Part shown: positions 16,591-25,437 of the stretch, piece after piece
How positions within the stretch are numbered: position 1 is the stretch's first letter
Layout: every line of letters starts with the position of its first letter
Source of the DNA: an uncultured Bacteroidales bacterium
GTDB lineage: Bacteria; Bacteroidota; Bacteroidia; Bacteroidales; F082
Reading direction: 5' to 3'
Length of the DNA: 64,000 nucleotides
Assembly (NCBI GenBank): GCA_900318085.1
Contig: ONJF01000006.1
Location: 1-64,000 of the forward strand
Position numbers and translations under genes: made by a program
Notes under the pieces: generated by a model
Told to the model about the DNA's origin: nothing
The model's input: the letters and a program-made list of their open reading frames with translations, nothing else
The model's database searches: none

Positions 16591-17550
16591 TCATCGCAGC
16601 CAAAGCACCTGTCCCTTACTGATGCGGTCACCTTCCTTTAAACGATTCTTGCTCAAGATTTTGTTAGGTTTTACGGCAAAACGCAGAGCCACATCGCGGA
16701 GCGTTTCCCCTTCCTGGACGGTATATTTCTTCGCCTTCCAGTTCTTGTTGCGCAGCTTCTCAAGATACACGATATCGCCGCTGTGGAAGACCATCTCATC
16801 GGGACGGCGCAAAAGATTATATTCGCAGAATTTCTTGTATTTGATACCAAAGTCTTTGGCCAACTGCTCAGGGGTCTCTCCTTCCTTGGCATAGACGAAG
16901 CGAACGCCATTATTCTCATAAATGAAGCGTTTCTCGGGTGTCATGTCCACCAATGGGAACGCCGAACGGTCGGTAGGCGAATAAGCCAGTTCCAGCAGCT
17001 CGTCCTCAGGCGCGATGTCGGGCAATTGATTGTCATCTGTCATTTGTCCAAGCGCAATTTTGTCGTATTTGGTAAGATCGTAGAGCTCGATACGGTCGAT
17101 GAGTAATTGGGCGTACTTGGGATTGGTGGCATAACCCGCCGCTTTCAGGCCCTTGGCCCATCCAACATAGTCGGTAATCTCAAGATCAAAGAGGGCCGAA
17201 TAACGTCCTCGTGTGCACAAGAACTCGGAATGGTCGCGGAACGACTCCTCGGCATCCTTATATTTGCGAAAACACTCGTCCTTCTCATCGTCATCCATAT
17301 AATAGGTCTTGCCCGTCCAACCTTTATGACACTTAATGCCAAAATGGTTCTTGGCCTCGCGAGCAAGCGCACTGTTGCCTGCTCCCGACTCCAACAATCC
17401 TTGCGCCAAGGTGATGGAAGCAGGAATCTTGTGTTCACGCATCTCACGGATGGCAATGTCCTTATAGGTCTGGATGTATTCCTCGGGAGTGATTCTTTGC
17501 GCAAAGAGTGACAGTGGCAAAAGCGCAAAAAGCAACAGTACTTTCTTCAT
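16591..17550 (-). CDS. Exported glucosaminidase with LysM domains
   Basis: Peptidoglycan hydrolase of the FlgJ/LytG-type glucosaminidase fold. 319 residues from the ATG at 17550, chosen because the signal peptide KKVLLLFALLPLSLFAQ begins there; the longer frame to 17643 adds unlikely residues. The catalytic domain covers about 20-170: ITLAQGLLESGAGNS with the catalytic Glu, AREAKNHFGIKC, and GLKAAGYATNPKYAQ. LysM-like segments follow near residues 225-270 and 275-319 (KKYTVQEGETLRDVALRF), which would bind peptidoglycan. Divergent from rsmG. A TACTTTTA element lies upstream on the minus strand. Confidence 0.87.
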   Translation of the reverse strand: MKKVLLLFALLPLSLFAQRITPEEYIQTYKDIAIREMREHKIPASITLAQGLLESGAGNSALAREAKNHFGIKCHKGWTGKTYYMDDDEKDECFRKYKDAEESFRDHSEFLCTRGRYSALFDLEITDYVGWAKGLKAAGYATNPKYAQLLIDRIELYDLTKYDKIALGQMTDDNQLPDIAPEDELLELAYSPTDRSAFPLVDMTPEKRFIYENNGVRFVYAKEGETPEQLAKDFGIKYKKFCEYNLLRRPDEMVFHSGDIVYLEKLRNKNWKAKKYTVQEGETLRDVALRFAVKPNKILSKNRLKEGDRISKGQVLWLR

Positions 17551-17622
17551 TCGGTTACAAGAATTAAAGTGTAAAAGTACGACTTTTTCGGAAACCCAAC
17601 CGCTTTGCAACGAAATTTTCAC

Positions 17623-17630
17623 TATTTTTG
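17623..17630 (+). promoter_or_regulatory. -7 promoter element of rsmG
   Basis: TATTTTTG, 21 nt before the ATG at 17652; it supports that ATG over the upstream in-frame one at 17628. Confidence 0.6.
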
Positions 17631-17651
17631 AGGCCCATTTCAAGACACATC

Positions 17652-18278
17652 ATGGACACGAAGAGCCTATTCCAATATTTCCCAGAGCTAAGCGACAAGC
17701 AAAAAGAGCAGTATAACCAGCTGAAAGACTTGTACTTGGACTGGAATAGCAAAATCAATGTCATCTCACGCAAGGACATGGAGCACTTCTACGAGCACCA
17801 TGTGTTGCATTCGATGGCCATCGCCAAATACTACGGGCTGCTGCCTGGCATGAAGGTGATGGACCTCGGCACTGGAGGTGGCTTCCCTGGCATCCCCTTG
17901 GCCATCATGTTTCCGCAGACCGAGTTCTACCTCATCGATGGAACGGGCAAGAAAATCAAAGTGGTAAATGCCGTGAAGGATGCCATTGGATTGGAGAATG
18001 TAGTGGCCGAACAGAAGCGTGCTGAGGAAGTGAAAGACAAGTTCGATGTGATTACGGGTCGGGCCGTGATGACCTTACCCGAGATTGCCAATCTAGCTGG
18101 TAACAAATTGAGGATCAGAGGCGACGAACAAGCGGGAGGCATCATCTACCTAAAAGGCGGCGACTTGACCGAAGAATTCAAGGCGCTTGGCCGTTATTGG
18201 AGACACAAGAAAGCCATCATCAGCAAATGGTTTAAGGAGGAGTATTTTGTGGAGAAATATGTGATACATTTATACTAA
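17652..18278 (+). CDS. rsmG: 16S rRNA (guanine(527)-N7)-methyltransferase
   Basis: SAM-dependent methylation of G527 in 16S rRNA (GidB). 208 residues from the ATG at 17652. Conserved features: NVISRKDMEHFYEHHVLHS, the SAM-binding VMDLGTGGGFPGIPLAI, and GRAVMTLPEI. In this group the gene stands alone rather than beside gidA. The next gene starts 7 nt after its stop, so the M16 protease may be cotranscribed. Confidence 0.95.
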   Translation: MDTKSLFQYFPELSDKQKEQYNQLKDLYLDWNSKINVISRKDMEHFYEHHVLHSMAIAKYYGLLPGMKVMDLGTGGGFPGIPLAIMFPQTEFYLIDGTGKKIKVVNAVKDAIGLENVVAEQKRAEEVKDKFDVITGRAVMTLPEIANLAGNKLRIRGDEQAGGIIYLKGGDLTEEFKALGRYWRHKKAIISKWFKEEYFVEKYVIHLY

Positions 18279-18285
18279 TAAACAA

Positions 18286-21087
18286 ATGAAAAAACTGACA
18301 CTAACCTTAATCGCCATGCTTGCATTGAGCATTACGATGCTCGCTCAGCAAGCCATGCCCGTGCCCTTCGACCCGAATGTCAGAAGAGGCAAACTGGAGA
18401 ACGGATTGACCTACTACATCCGTCATAACGAGAAACCCGCCCAGCGCGCCAACTTCTACATCGCGCAGAAGGTCGGCTCCATCCTTGAAGAAGACGACCA
18501 GCAGGGTCTGGCCCACTTCCTGGAGCACATGGCCTTCAACGGCACGAAGAACTTCCCCGGCAAGGCATTGCTCAACTACATGGAGCACAACGGCGTGAAG
18601 TTCGGCGAGAATGTCAACGCCTGGACCAGCATCGAGCAGACCGTCTACATGCTCACCAACGTGCCGACCACCAACATGAACCTCGTCGACTCGTGCATCC
18701 TCATTCTCCACGACTGGTCGAGCTTCATCTCGCTTGAAGGCGAGGAGATCGACAAGGAGCGCGGTGTCATCCTTGAGGAAATGCGTCAAGGCCAAGGCGC
18801 CCAGATGCGCATCTACGAGAAGATGCTTCCCGAGATCTACCCCAACAGCCCCTATGGCCATCGCCTGCCCATCGGCACCAAGGAAGTCGTCAGCGGCTTC
18901 GACCATGAGGCCCTGCGCGCCTACTACCACAAGTGGTACCGTCCCGACCTCCAAGGCATCATCATCGTTGGTGACATTGACGTCAACGAGGTGGAGAACC
19001 ATCTGAAGAGCATCTTCGAGGACATCCCTGCTCCCGTCAACCCGGCCGAGCGTATCCGTTTCCAAGTGGCAGACAATGCCGAGCCCATCGTCAGCATCTG
19101 CACCGACCCCGAAGAGACCACTTATGATGTTTCGGTGTTCTACAAGCACGACATCGTGCCTTTCGAAGAGAGAGGCGATGTGCAATATTGGATCAAGGGC
19201 TATATCGACCAACTGGTGGCCACTATGTACAACAACCGCTTGGAAGAGCTGACCCAAAAGGCCAATCCTCCCTTCATCTATGGCGGCGGCTACTATAGCA
19301 CCTTCTTCATCAGCGACACCAAGGACGCTTGGATGAGTGCCGCTGTGGCCAAGGACAAAGACGGCATCGACGAAGCCTTGAACGCTATCGTGGCCGAGAA
19401 CAAACGCATGCAACAATACGGCTTCACCGCCTCGGAGTTTGAGCGTGCCAAGGCCGACCTCATGAAACGCATCGAGAACCAATACGATGAGCGTGACAAG
19501 CAGGAGACTGGACGTATCTTCCGCCCCATCCTCAACCACTTCCTCACCAACGAGCCGCTGATGGGCATCGAAAACGAATACATGCTGCTCAGCCAGATTT
19601 TACCCGCTTTACCCGTGGAAGCCATCAACCAATATGCAGCCGAGCTCATCCGTGAAGACAATATCGTCATCACGCTGACTGCTCCCGAGAAGGAAGGCGA
19701 AGTGCTGCCCACCAAAGCCGAACTCCTGGCCATGTTCAACAAAGCAAAAGAGGTCGAGGTTGAACCTTATGTGGAGACTGTCAGCAACGAGCCCCTCATC
19801 GCCACCCTGCCCGTGAAAGGCGCCATCGAAAGTAAGAAGCACGATGACACCTTCGATGCCACCGTGCTCACTTTGAAGAATGGCGTAACGGTCATTTACA
19901 AGCCCACCACCTTCAAGGATGATGAAGTCCTGATGAATGCCTACAGTTTCGGTGGCTATTCCGTCATGGACCAGAGCGATCCCTATACCCTACAGGAAAT
20001 CAACAGCCTGGCCACCCTTGGCGGCGTGGGCAACTTCAGCGCCATCGACCTGCCCAAGGTCCTTGCTGGAAAGAAAGCCTCTGTCCATCCCCAAATCGGT
20101 TCGCTAACCGAAGGTATGAGCGGCAACTGCTCAGCTCGCGACTTGGAAACCATGCTCCAACTCACCTATTTATACTTCACCTCACCGCGCAGCGATGAGG
20201 AAGCCTTCCAGTCCTATATCACCCGCACCAAGGCCATGGTTGCCAACGCAGAATCGGATCCCAACACCGCTTTCCGCGACAACCTCATGTTTGCCATGTA
20301 CGACAACCACCCGCTTGTCAAACGCATGAAGGCTGAAGACTACGACAAGGTGGACTATGCCAAGGCCCTGAAGCTCTATGCCGATCGTTTTAAGGATGCC
20401 AACAACTTCGTATTCACCTTCGTGGGCAACATCGACCCAGAGACCTTCGAGCCCTTGGTCGAGCAATACATCGGTTCGCTGAAGACCAAGAAAAACGACG
20501 AGACTTGGACTGCCAATGTGCCCGCCATTACCGACAAGGATGTCAACAGCCACTACACCAAGGCCATGGAGAATCCCATGGTCACCTGTTATATGGTTTA
20601 CAACGGTGAGATGGCATACACCATGGAGAATCAGATGAAGATGCAGATCCTTAGCGACGTCATGGACATCGTCTACACCGAGAAGATCCGCGAAGACGAA
20701 GGTGGCACCTACGGTGTGGGCGTCAACGGCAACCTCACCCTCCGTCCGAAAGAGACCTTCATGTTCCTCATTGCCTTCCAAACCAACAAGGAGATGTATG
20801 AGAAACTGATGGGTATCGCCGTGGCCGAGTTGCAGAATGTGGCCAATCAAGGCCCGCGTCCCGAAGACCTGAAGAAAGTGAAGGAATTCCTCATCAAGAA
20901 GCACAGCGAAGACCTCGAGAGCAACCGCTATTGGATGAACTGCATCCAAACGCAATACCGCGATGGTTATAATCCTATGGCGAATTACGAACAAATCGTT
21001 AATGGCATCACCGCCGACGACGTAGCCAACATGGCAAAGGCCGTGCTGAAGGGCTATAAGAAGGAAGTGGTGCAGATCCCCGAATAA
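18286..21087 (+). CDS. Exported M16 family zinc peptidase
   Basis: Pitrilysin/insulinase-type metallopeptidase. 933 residues with a signal peptide (MKKLTLTLIAMLALSITMLA). Inverted zinc motif HFLEH at 77-81 and a downstream Glu (LEEMRQGQGAQ region) as third ligand. The length fits two fused M16 halves, the second without HxxEH, as in other Bacteroidota members. Expected in the periplasm, degrading peptides. The N-terminal half is very GC-rich in third positions, indicating strong codon bias and probably high expression. Confidence 0.9.
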   Translation: MKKLTLTLIAMLALSITMLAQQAMPVPFDPNVRRGKLENGLTYYIRHNEKPAQRANFYIAQKVGSILEEDDQQGLAHFLEHMAFNGTKNFPGKALLNYMEHNGVKFGENVNAWTSIEQTVYMLTNVPTTNMNLVDSCILILHDWSSFISLEGEEIDKERGVILEEMRQGQGAQMRIYEKMLPEIYPNSPYGHRLPIGTKEVVSGFDHEALRAYYHKWYRPDLQGIIIVGDIDVNEVENHLKSIFEDIPAPVNPAERIRFQVADNAEPIVSICTDPEETTYDVSVFYKHDIVPFEERGDVQYWIKGYIDQLVATMYNNRLEELTQKANPPFIYGGGYYSTFFISDTKDAWMSAAVAKDKDGIDEALNAIVAENKRMQQYGFTASEFERAKADLMKRIENQYDERDKQETGRIFRPILNHFLTNEPLMGIENEYMLLSQILPALPVEAINQYAAELIREDNIVITLTAPEKEGEVLPTKAELLAMFNKAKEVEVEPYVETVSNEPLIATLPVKGAIESKKHDDTFDATVLTLKNGVTVIYKPTTFKDDEVLMNAYSFGGYSVMDQSDPYTLQEINSLATLGGVGNFSAIDLPKVLAGKKASVHPQIGSLTEGMSGNCSARDLETMLQLTYLYFTSPRSDEEAFQSYITRTKAMVANAESDPNTAFRDNLMFAMYDNHPLVKRMKAEDYDKVDYAKALKLYADRFKDANNFVFTFVGNIDPETFEPLVEQYIGSLKTKKNDETWTANVPAITDKDVNSHYTKAMENPMVTCYMVYNGEMAYTMENQMKMQILSDVMDIVYTEKIREDEGGTYGVGVNGNLTLRPKETFMFLIAFQTNKEMYEKLMGIAVAELQNVANQGPRPEDLKKVKEFLIKKHSEDLESNRYWMNCIQTQYRDGYNPMANYEQIVNGITADDVANMAKAVLKGYKKEVVQIPE

Positions 21088-21092
21088 ATTGC

Positions 21093-21232
21093 TACTGGCT
21101 TTTAGCCACTGGCTACTGGCAGCTACCATTGTTGCGGAGATTGCGGGTCGCCTCATTCCGCGGAGGCGGAACCGCAATGAGGCCCAAAGGCGGAGCTGCC
21201 AGAAGCCAACAGCCAGAGGCCAGAAGCCATAA
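21093..21232 (+). repeat. Heptamer tract, GCCA type, inverted pair around a palindrome core
   Basis: Direct 7-mers TACTGGC, TTTTAGC, CACTGGC, TACTGGC at 21093-21120; opposite-orientation GCCAGAA, GCCAACA, GCCAGAG, GCCAGAA, GCCATAA at 21198-21232. The centre (about 21130-21185) holds a degenerate copy of the R3 palindrome (GCCTCATTCCGCGG with CCGCAATGAGGC). It starts 6 nt after the M16 stop. Confidence 0.85.
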
Positions 21233-21265
21233 AATTGAAATCATAAATCTTAAAATCAAACAAAT

Positions 21266-22903
21266 ATGACAGAAAAACTCACATTGAGAGACAATGCCAC
21301 CATGAGGTGGATTGCCTTGCTGCTGTTGGCCTTGGCCATGTTCTGCAGCTACATTTTCATGGACATTTTGTCCCCCATCAAGGACTTGATGCAAGAGACA
21401 CGCGGTTGGGACAGTGCCTCGTTCGGCCGTATGCAAGGTGCAGAAGTGTTCCTTAACGTCTATGTGTTCTTCCTCATCATTGCCGGTATCATCCTCGACA
21501 AGATGGGCGTTCGCTTTACCGCAGTGCTTTCTGGTGCCGTGATGCTTGTAGGTGGAATAATTAAGTTCTATGCCTGCAGTGAAAGCTTTATCGGCACAAG
21601 CATGGAGGCATGGTTCAACACGCACCTCAACTGGAACGTCAACATTCCGTTCATCGGCGACATTCTGCCCTTTGCTGACGGCATGCCCGGTTCCGCCAAA
21701 TTGGCCGCCATCGGTTTTATGATCTTCGGTAGCGGCTGCGAAATGGCTGGCATCACCGTGAGCCGTGGTATCGTGAAATGGTTCAAGGGCCGTGAAACTG
21801 CCTTGGCCATGGGTTCCGAGATGGCTCTTGCCCGTCTGGGTGTGGCCACCTGCATGATCTTCTCCCCCTACTTCGCCAAGTTGGGTGGTGAAATCGAGGT
21901 CGCCAACTCCGTCAAGTTCGGTGTGGTACTGCTTTGCATCGCCTTGATCATGTTCATCGTCTACTTCTTCATGGACAAGAAACTTGATGCTCAAACTGGT
22001 GAAGCTGAAGAGAAAGACGACCCGTTCAAGATTTCCGACATCGGCAAGATCCTGACGAGCCTCGGTTTCTGGCTGGTTGCCCTGCTCTGCGTGCTGTATT
22101 ACAGTGCCATCTTCCCGTTCCAGAAATATGCCGTCAACATGCTGCAGTGCAATCTGACGCTCACTCCTGCCGACCTCAACACCTACTGGGGTGGCAGCAC
22201 TGAGAGTTTCCCGATTTCTGTTACCATCGTCCAATACATCATCATGCTCCTCGTGGCCATCTGCTCCTTCGCCAGCAACTTCTCGAAGAAGAAGGGCATG
22301 AAGATTGGCTTGATGCTTGTCGCCGTTGTCGCCCTTGTGGTTTACTGCTACATGGGTTACATGCGTGGTACCGCCGAGACCATCTTTGCCGTGTTCCCGC
22401 TGTTGGCCGTGGCTATCACTCCTATCCTCGGCAGCTATGTCGACCACAAGGGCAAGGCCGCCACGATGCTTATGCTCGGCTCCTTGCTGCTTGTCGTGTG
22501 CCACCTCACCTTCGCCTTCGTTTTGCCTGGTGTCTCAGCCAGCTCATCCGTTGGTGGTGTCATTGTGGCTTACGTCACCATCCTAGTGCTCGGTGCCTCG
22601 TTCTCGTTGGTGCCTGCCGCTTTGTGGCCGAGCGTGCCGAAGCTGGTGGACGAGAAGATCATCGGTTCGGCCTACGCACTGATTTTCTGGATCCAAAATA
22701 TCGGTCTTGGCCTCTTCCCGACCCTTATCGGCAACGTGCTGCAAAAGACCAACCCCGAAGGCACTGCTGCCCACGAGCTGAACTACACCTGGGCACTCGT
22801 CATGCTGGCCGCCCTCGGTATTGCAGCCCTCTTGATCTCGGTCTACCTCAAGGCCGTCGACAAGAAGAAGCACTTCGGACTGGAAGAGCCGAACATCAAA
22901 TAA
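21266..22903 (+). CDS. MFS transporter
   Basis: Major facilitator superfamily permease, 545 residues, about 12 to 14 hydrophobic segments starting with WIALLLLALAMFCSYIFMDIL. A hydrophilic loop near residues 235-260 (KKLDAQTGEAEEKDDPFK) separates the two halves. MFS-like motif around GIILDKMGVRFTAVLSG. Substrate cannot be told from sequence. The stop is followed after one base by a heptamer tract. Confidence 0.85.
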   Translation: MTEKLTLRDNATMRWIALLLLALAMFCSYIFMDILSPIKDLMQETRGWDSASFGRMQGAEVFLNVYVFFLIIAGIILDKMGVRFTAVLSGAVMLVGGIIKFYACSESFIGTSMEAWFNTHLNWNVNIPFIGDILPFADGMPGSAKLAAIGFMIFGSGCEMAGITVSRGIVKWFKGRETALAMGSEMALARLGVATCMIFSPYFAKLGGEIEVANSVKFGVVLLCIALIMFIVYFFMDKKLDAQTGEAEEKDDPFKISDIGKILTSLGFWLVALLCVLYYSAIFPFQKYAVNMLQCNLTLTPADLNTYWGGSTESFPISVTIVQYIIMLLVAICSFASNFSKKKGMKIGLMLVAVVALVVYCYMGYMRGTAETIFAVFPLLAVAITPILGSYVDHKGKAATMLMLGSLLLVVCHLTFAFVLPGVSASSSVGGVIVAYVTILVLGASFSLVPAALWPSVPKLVDEKIIGSAYALIFWIQNIGLGLFPTLIGNVLQKTNPEGTAAHELNYTWALVMLAALGIAALLISVYLKAVDKKKHFGLEEPNIK

Positions 22904-23003
22904 GAATGCTGAATTCGGAATGCTGAATGATGATATTTCAGATTCAGCAAAGGTAATGCGGAATGGCGCAAAGCGATACAAGCTTGCCCATTCCGCATTC
23001 TGC
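22904..23003 (+). repeat. Heptamer tract, GAATGNN type, inverted pair
   Basis: GAATGCT, GAATTCG, GAATGCT, GAATGAT at 22904-22931; ATTCCGC, ATTCTGC at 22990-23003 in opposite orientation. It abuts the MFS stop codon directly. Confidence 0.88.
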
Positions 23004-23024
23004 ATTAATCTAATGTTGTCTCTA

Positions 23025-23149
23025 GATTCCCACTGGGAATGGAGAGATTGTCCGCTATATCAGCGGCAGCAAACGACGTCCACAATTTGTTAGCACCATC
23101 AGCCGCCGCCTTTTAAAGTCCAACACAATTTCCATTCCCGCAGGGAATC
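23025..23149. repeat. Inverted repeat around a short spacer
   Basis: GATTCCCACTGGGAATGG near 23025 and CCATTCCCGCAGGGAATC near 23132 are inverted copies with two mismatches, separated by about 90 nt that include two GC-rich blocks (ATCAGCGGC, CAGCCGCCG). No gene seen inside. It lies between convergent genes, so one role may be transcription termination. Confidence 0.6.
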
Positions 23150-23157
23150 TCTTCATT

Positions 23158-23496
23158 CTATTTATGCACAAACGGAATCTCGCACATCTCCAAGATTTCC
23201 TTAACGAACTTCCTTTCGCGGGGACCGAAATGGTTGTCGGAGCGCGAGATTTGCGTCATCATTCGAGAAAAGACCTGTTTTTTCTGCTCCGACATCTGTT
23301 TCAAGGTCGCGTAGGCCATGGCAGGTAGCTCATTACGGGGAATAGGAACAAAGCCTTCGGTTTCGAAGCCCAACTCATCCAGACATGATTTTAAGCATTC
23401 GGATTCACCCTGTTTCTGCCTATAATCAGCGTAAACGAGATCACAAAGCACACTGGCTATAGCAACGCATTCCTCATTGGAATATTTTTCCTCCAT
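23158..23496 (-). CDS. Small protein, possible TerB-like helical fold
   Basis: 112 residues, soluble and helical, with three Cys (Cys10, Cys18 and Cys29, with a fourth near the end). The stretch SRMMTQISRSDNHFGPRERK followed by FVKEILEM resembles the helix-rich end of TerB-like domains (acidic, then ERKFV), but the match is weak. Function unknown. Monocistronic, divergent from the exported protein at 23569. Confidence 0.6.
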   Translation of the reverse strand: MEEKYSNEECVAIASVLCDLVYADYRQKQGESECLKSCLDELGFETEGFVPIPRNELPAMAYATLKQMSEQKKQVFSRMMTQISRSDNHFGPRERKFVKEILEMCEIPFVHK

Positions 23497-23531
23497 GATG
23501 ACAATTTTTTCTGCAAAGAAACGATTTTTTC

Positions 23532-23539
23532 TAATTTTG
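23532..23539 (+). promoter_or_regulatory. -7 promoter element
   Basis: TAATTTTG, 30 nt before the ATG at 23569. Confidence 0.6.
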
Positions 23540-23568
23540 TGCCAGAAATATGCGAAAAAACTACCGCG

Positions 23569-25413
23569 ATGAAAAAGCTATCCCTCCTGTTTTTGGCGCT
23601 CACAACTGCTTTCACGCTACAAGCCCAATGGGTCGACGATCCCATCAGCAACACTCACCTTGCCAATTGTAACAAAAATGCCGCCGAAGTGTATGTTTCA
23701 ACCGACATTACGACTGGTGACTCCTACGTACAATGGCATTACCAAGGCGAAAACGGTTGGTCGCCGTGGTTGCAGCGACTTGACTTCAACGGCGTTCCAC
23801 AATGGCCTGACGACGGCATCCATGTCACCACGCCCGACTTCGCCACCTGGTCGCCGGGTTATGCCATGACCGCTGTCAATGGTGGCGTGGTCACGGTGTT
23901 CCGCACCCTCGGGCCTCATCACTGGGCAGTCAAAATCGATGCCGATGGTTCCTTCCCCTGGGGTGAACATGGCATGGTGCTCTTCGATGGTGAAGGCGGA
24001 GGCCGTTCCGAGGTGCTCGCAGGCAATGACGGCGGCGTATGGGCCTTGGGCACCGACATGGACAGCACCTTCCTGCAATATGTCGATGCCGACGGCACGC
24101 TGCATCCCAAGACCACCATCAAAGACCCAGCGAAAAAATGCACCAATGGTGTTTTGATACCCGCTGAAGACAATGTCTTTGTGGTGTATGCCAAGCAGAC
24201 CCTCCAAGGCTATACCAATTACAACAAGGAAATCCACGTTGCAGGATACGACAAAAACGGCGAACAGGTTTTCCCCGAAACGCTTTTGTTCGAACAACAA
24301 ACTGTAGGTGCCAGCTATGTCCATTACGCCACTCCCGACAACAAAGGTGGCGGCTATGTCTATCAATTTCACAATGCCATAGGTGGCGTATATAACACCT
24401 ACGTCACGCATTTCGATGAGAACGGCACACCCACCATTTCCGATTTCAACGGCATCGCCGTGCATAGTCCCGACTACGGCAACTATTACACCAATGCCTA
24501 TGCCACCGTCGACCCCAAGAGCAATGACATCATTATCGCTTATCTCCAAAAGGATGCAGCCTCTCAATCACAACATCGAGTCTATGTTAATCGCATCACG
24601 GAATCGGGCGAAAAGCCATGGGGTGACGGCATTCTTGTGGCAGACTACACAGGCCTTTCCTATAGCGACATCCACGTGGATGCCATCGATGCTGTAGATG
24701 GTTTCGTCGTGACCTACGGCACCAGTCAAGGCAGCATTGAGGCTGTGGGCTACGACCTCGATGGGAACCTGTTGTGGAACACTACTATGAGTTCGACCAG
24801 CTACAATAAAACCATAAGCGATAACACCGCCGGTTTTCATTACGGGCAAAACTTTGTGGCATGGGTCAACAGTGATGACGGCGATGTCTATGCCCAAAAC
24901 ATCGGCTGGGACGGCACCATGGGAGTGGTCACGCCACCTGCCCCGGTGACATGCGACCCGCCAACCGATTTCCAAGGCGAATATTTCTATGAAACCAACT
25001 CGGATTTCGGGGTGTATCTATCATGGACAGCACCTCAGGAATTGCCGCTGCACTACAATCTGTATTTCACCGATCCATCAGGCTGTACTACAACCATTGA
25101 AGTAGCCCCCAACGAAACGGAATATTTAGATCAGATGTCCATTATCGGAGCCGTCACTTACCAAATTACCGCAGTTTACGAAGACTGCGAATCCGAGTTT
25201 GCACTCACTCCTGACGGTGAAGACCACATCACCATCGTAATCACTAGCATCCCCGAAAACACGGAGGAAGATATCGTGTCCATCCTGAGTGTCTACACCA
25301 TCAAAGGACAACTTGTCAACGCCAAGGATATCAACGAGTTGAGTCAAGGCTTTTACATCGTCAAAGGTATCACAGATTCAGGTAAAACCATAATAAAGAA
25401 GGTAATCAAGTAA
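23569..25413 (+). CDS. Exported T9SS-type protein, paralogue 1
   Basis: 614 residues from the ATG at 23569, where a signal peptide KKLSLLFLALTTAFTLQAQ begins. The body is a repeat-rich beta protein with many Asp/Gly turns (WVDDPISNTHLANC, QWPDDGIHV, GVWALGTDMDSTFLQY). A fibronectin-III-like segment (VYLSWTAPQELPLHYNLYF) lies near residue 485, and the last 60 residues (YTIKGQLVNAKDINELSQGF, ending IIKKVIK) look like a type A T9SS sorting domain. Probably secreted or surface-attached. The next gene is a tandem paralogue. Confidence 0.75.
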   Translation: MKKLSLLFLALTTAFTLQAQWVDDPISNTHLANCNKNAAEVYVSTDITTGDSYVQWHYQGENGWSPWLQRLDFNGVPQWPDDGIHVTTPDFATWSPGYAMTAVNGGVVTVFRTLGPHHWAVKIDADGSFPWGEHGMVLFDGEGGGRSEVLAGNDGGVWALGTDMDSTFLQYVDADGTLHPKTTIKDPAKKCTNGVLIPAEDNVFVVYAKQTLQGYTNYNKEIHVAGYDKNGEQVFPETLLFEQQTVGASYVHYATPDNKGGGYVYQFHNAIGGVYNTYVTHFDENGTPTISDFNGIAVHSPDYGNYYTNAYATVDPKSNDIIIAYLQKDAASQSQHRVYVNRITESGEKPWGDGILVADYTGLSYSDIHVDAIDAVDGFVVTYGTSQGSIEAVGYDLDGNLLWNTTMSSTSYNKTISDNTAGFHYGQNFVAWVNSDDGDVYAQNIGWDGTMGVVTPPAPVTCDPPTDFQGEYFYETNSDFGVYLSWTAPQELPLHYNLYFTDPSGCTTTIEVAPNETEYLDQMSIIGAVTYQITAVYEDCESEFALTPDGEDHITIVITSIPENTEEDIVSILSVYTIKGQLVNAKDINELSQGFYIVKGITDSGKTIIKKVIK

Positions 25414-25437
25414 TTAATAACTTCAAAACAATAAAAC

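Noticed and set aside
21113..22504. Minus-strand open frame of 463 residues
   Set aside because: Antisense to the MFS transporter; His- and Asp-rich shadow typical of opposite-strand reading.
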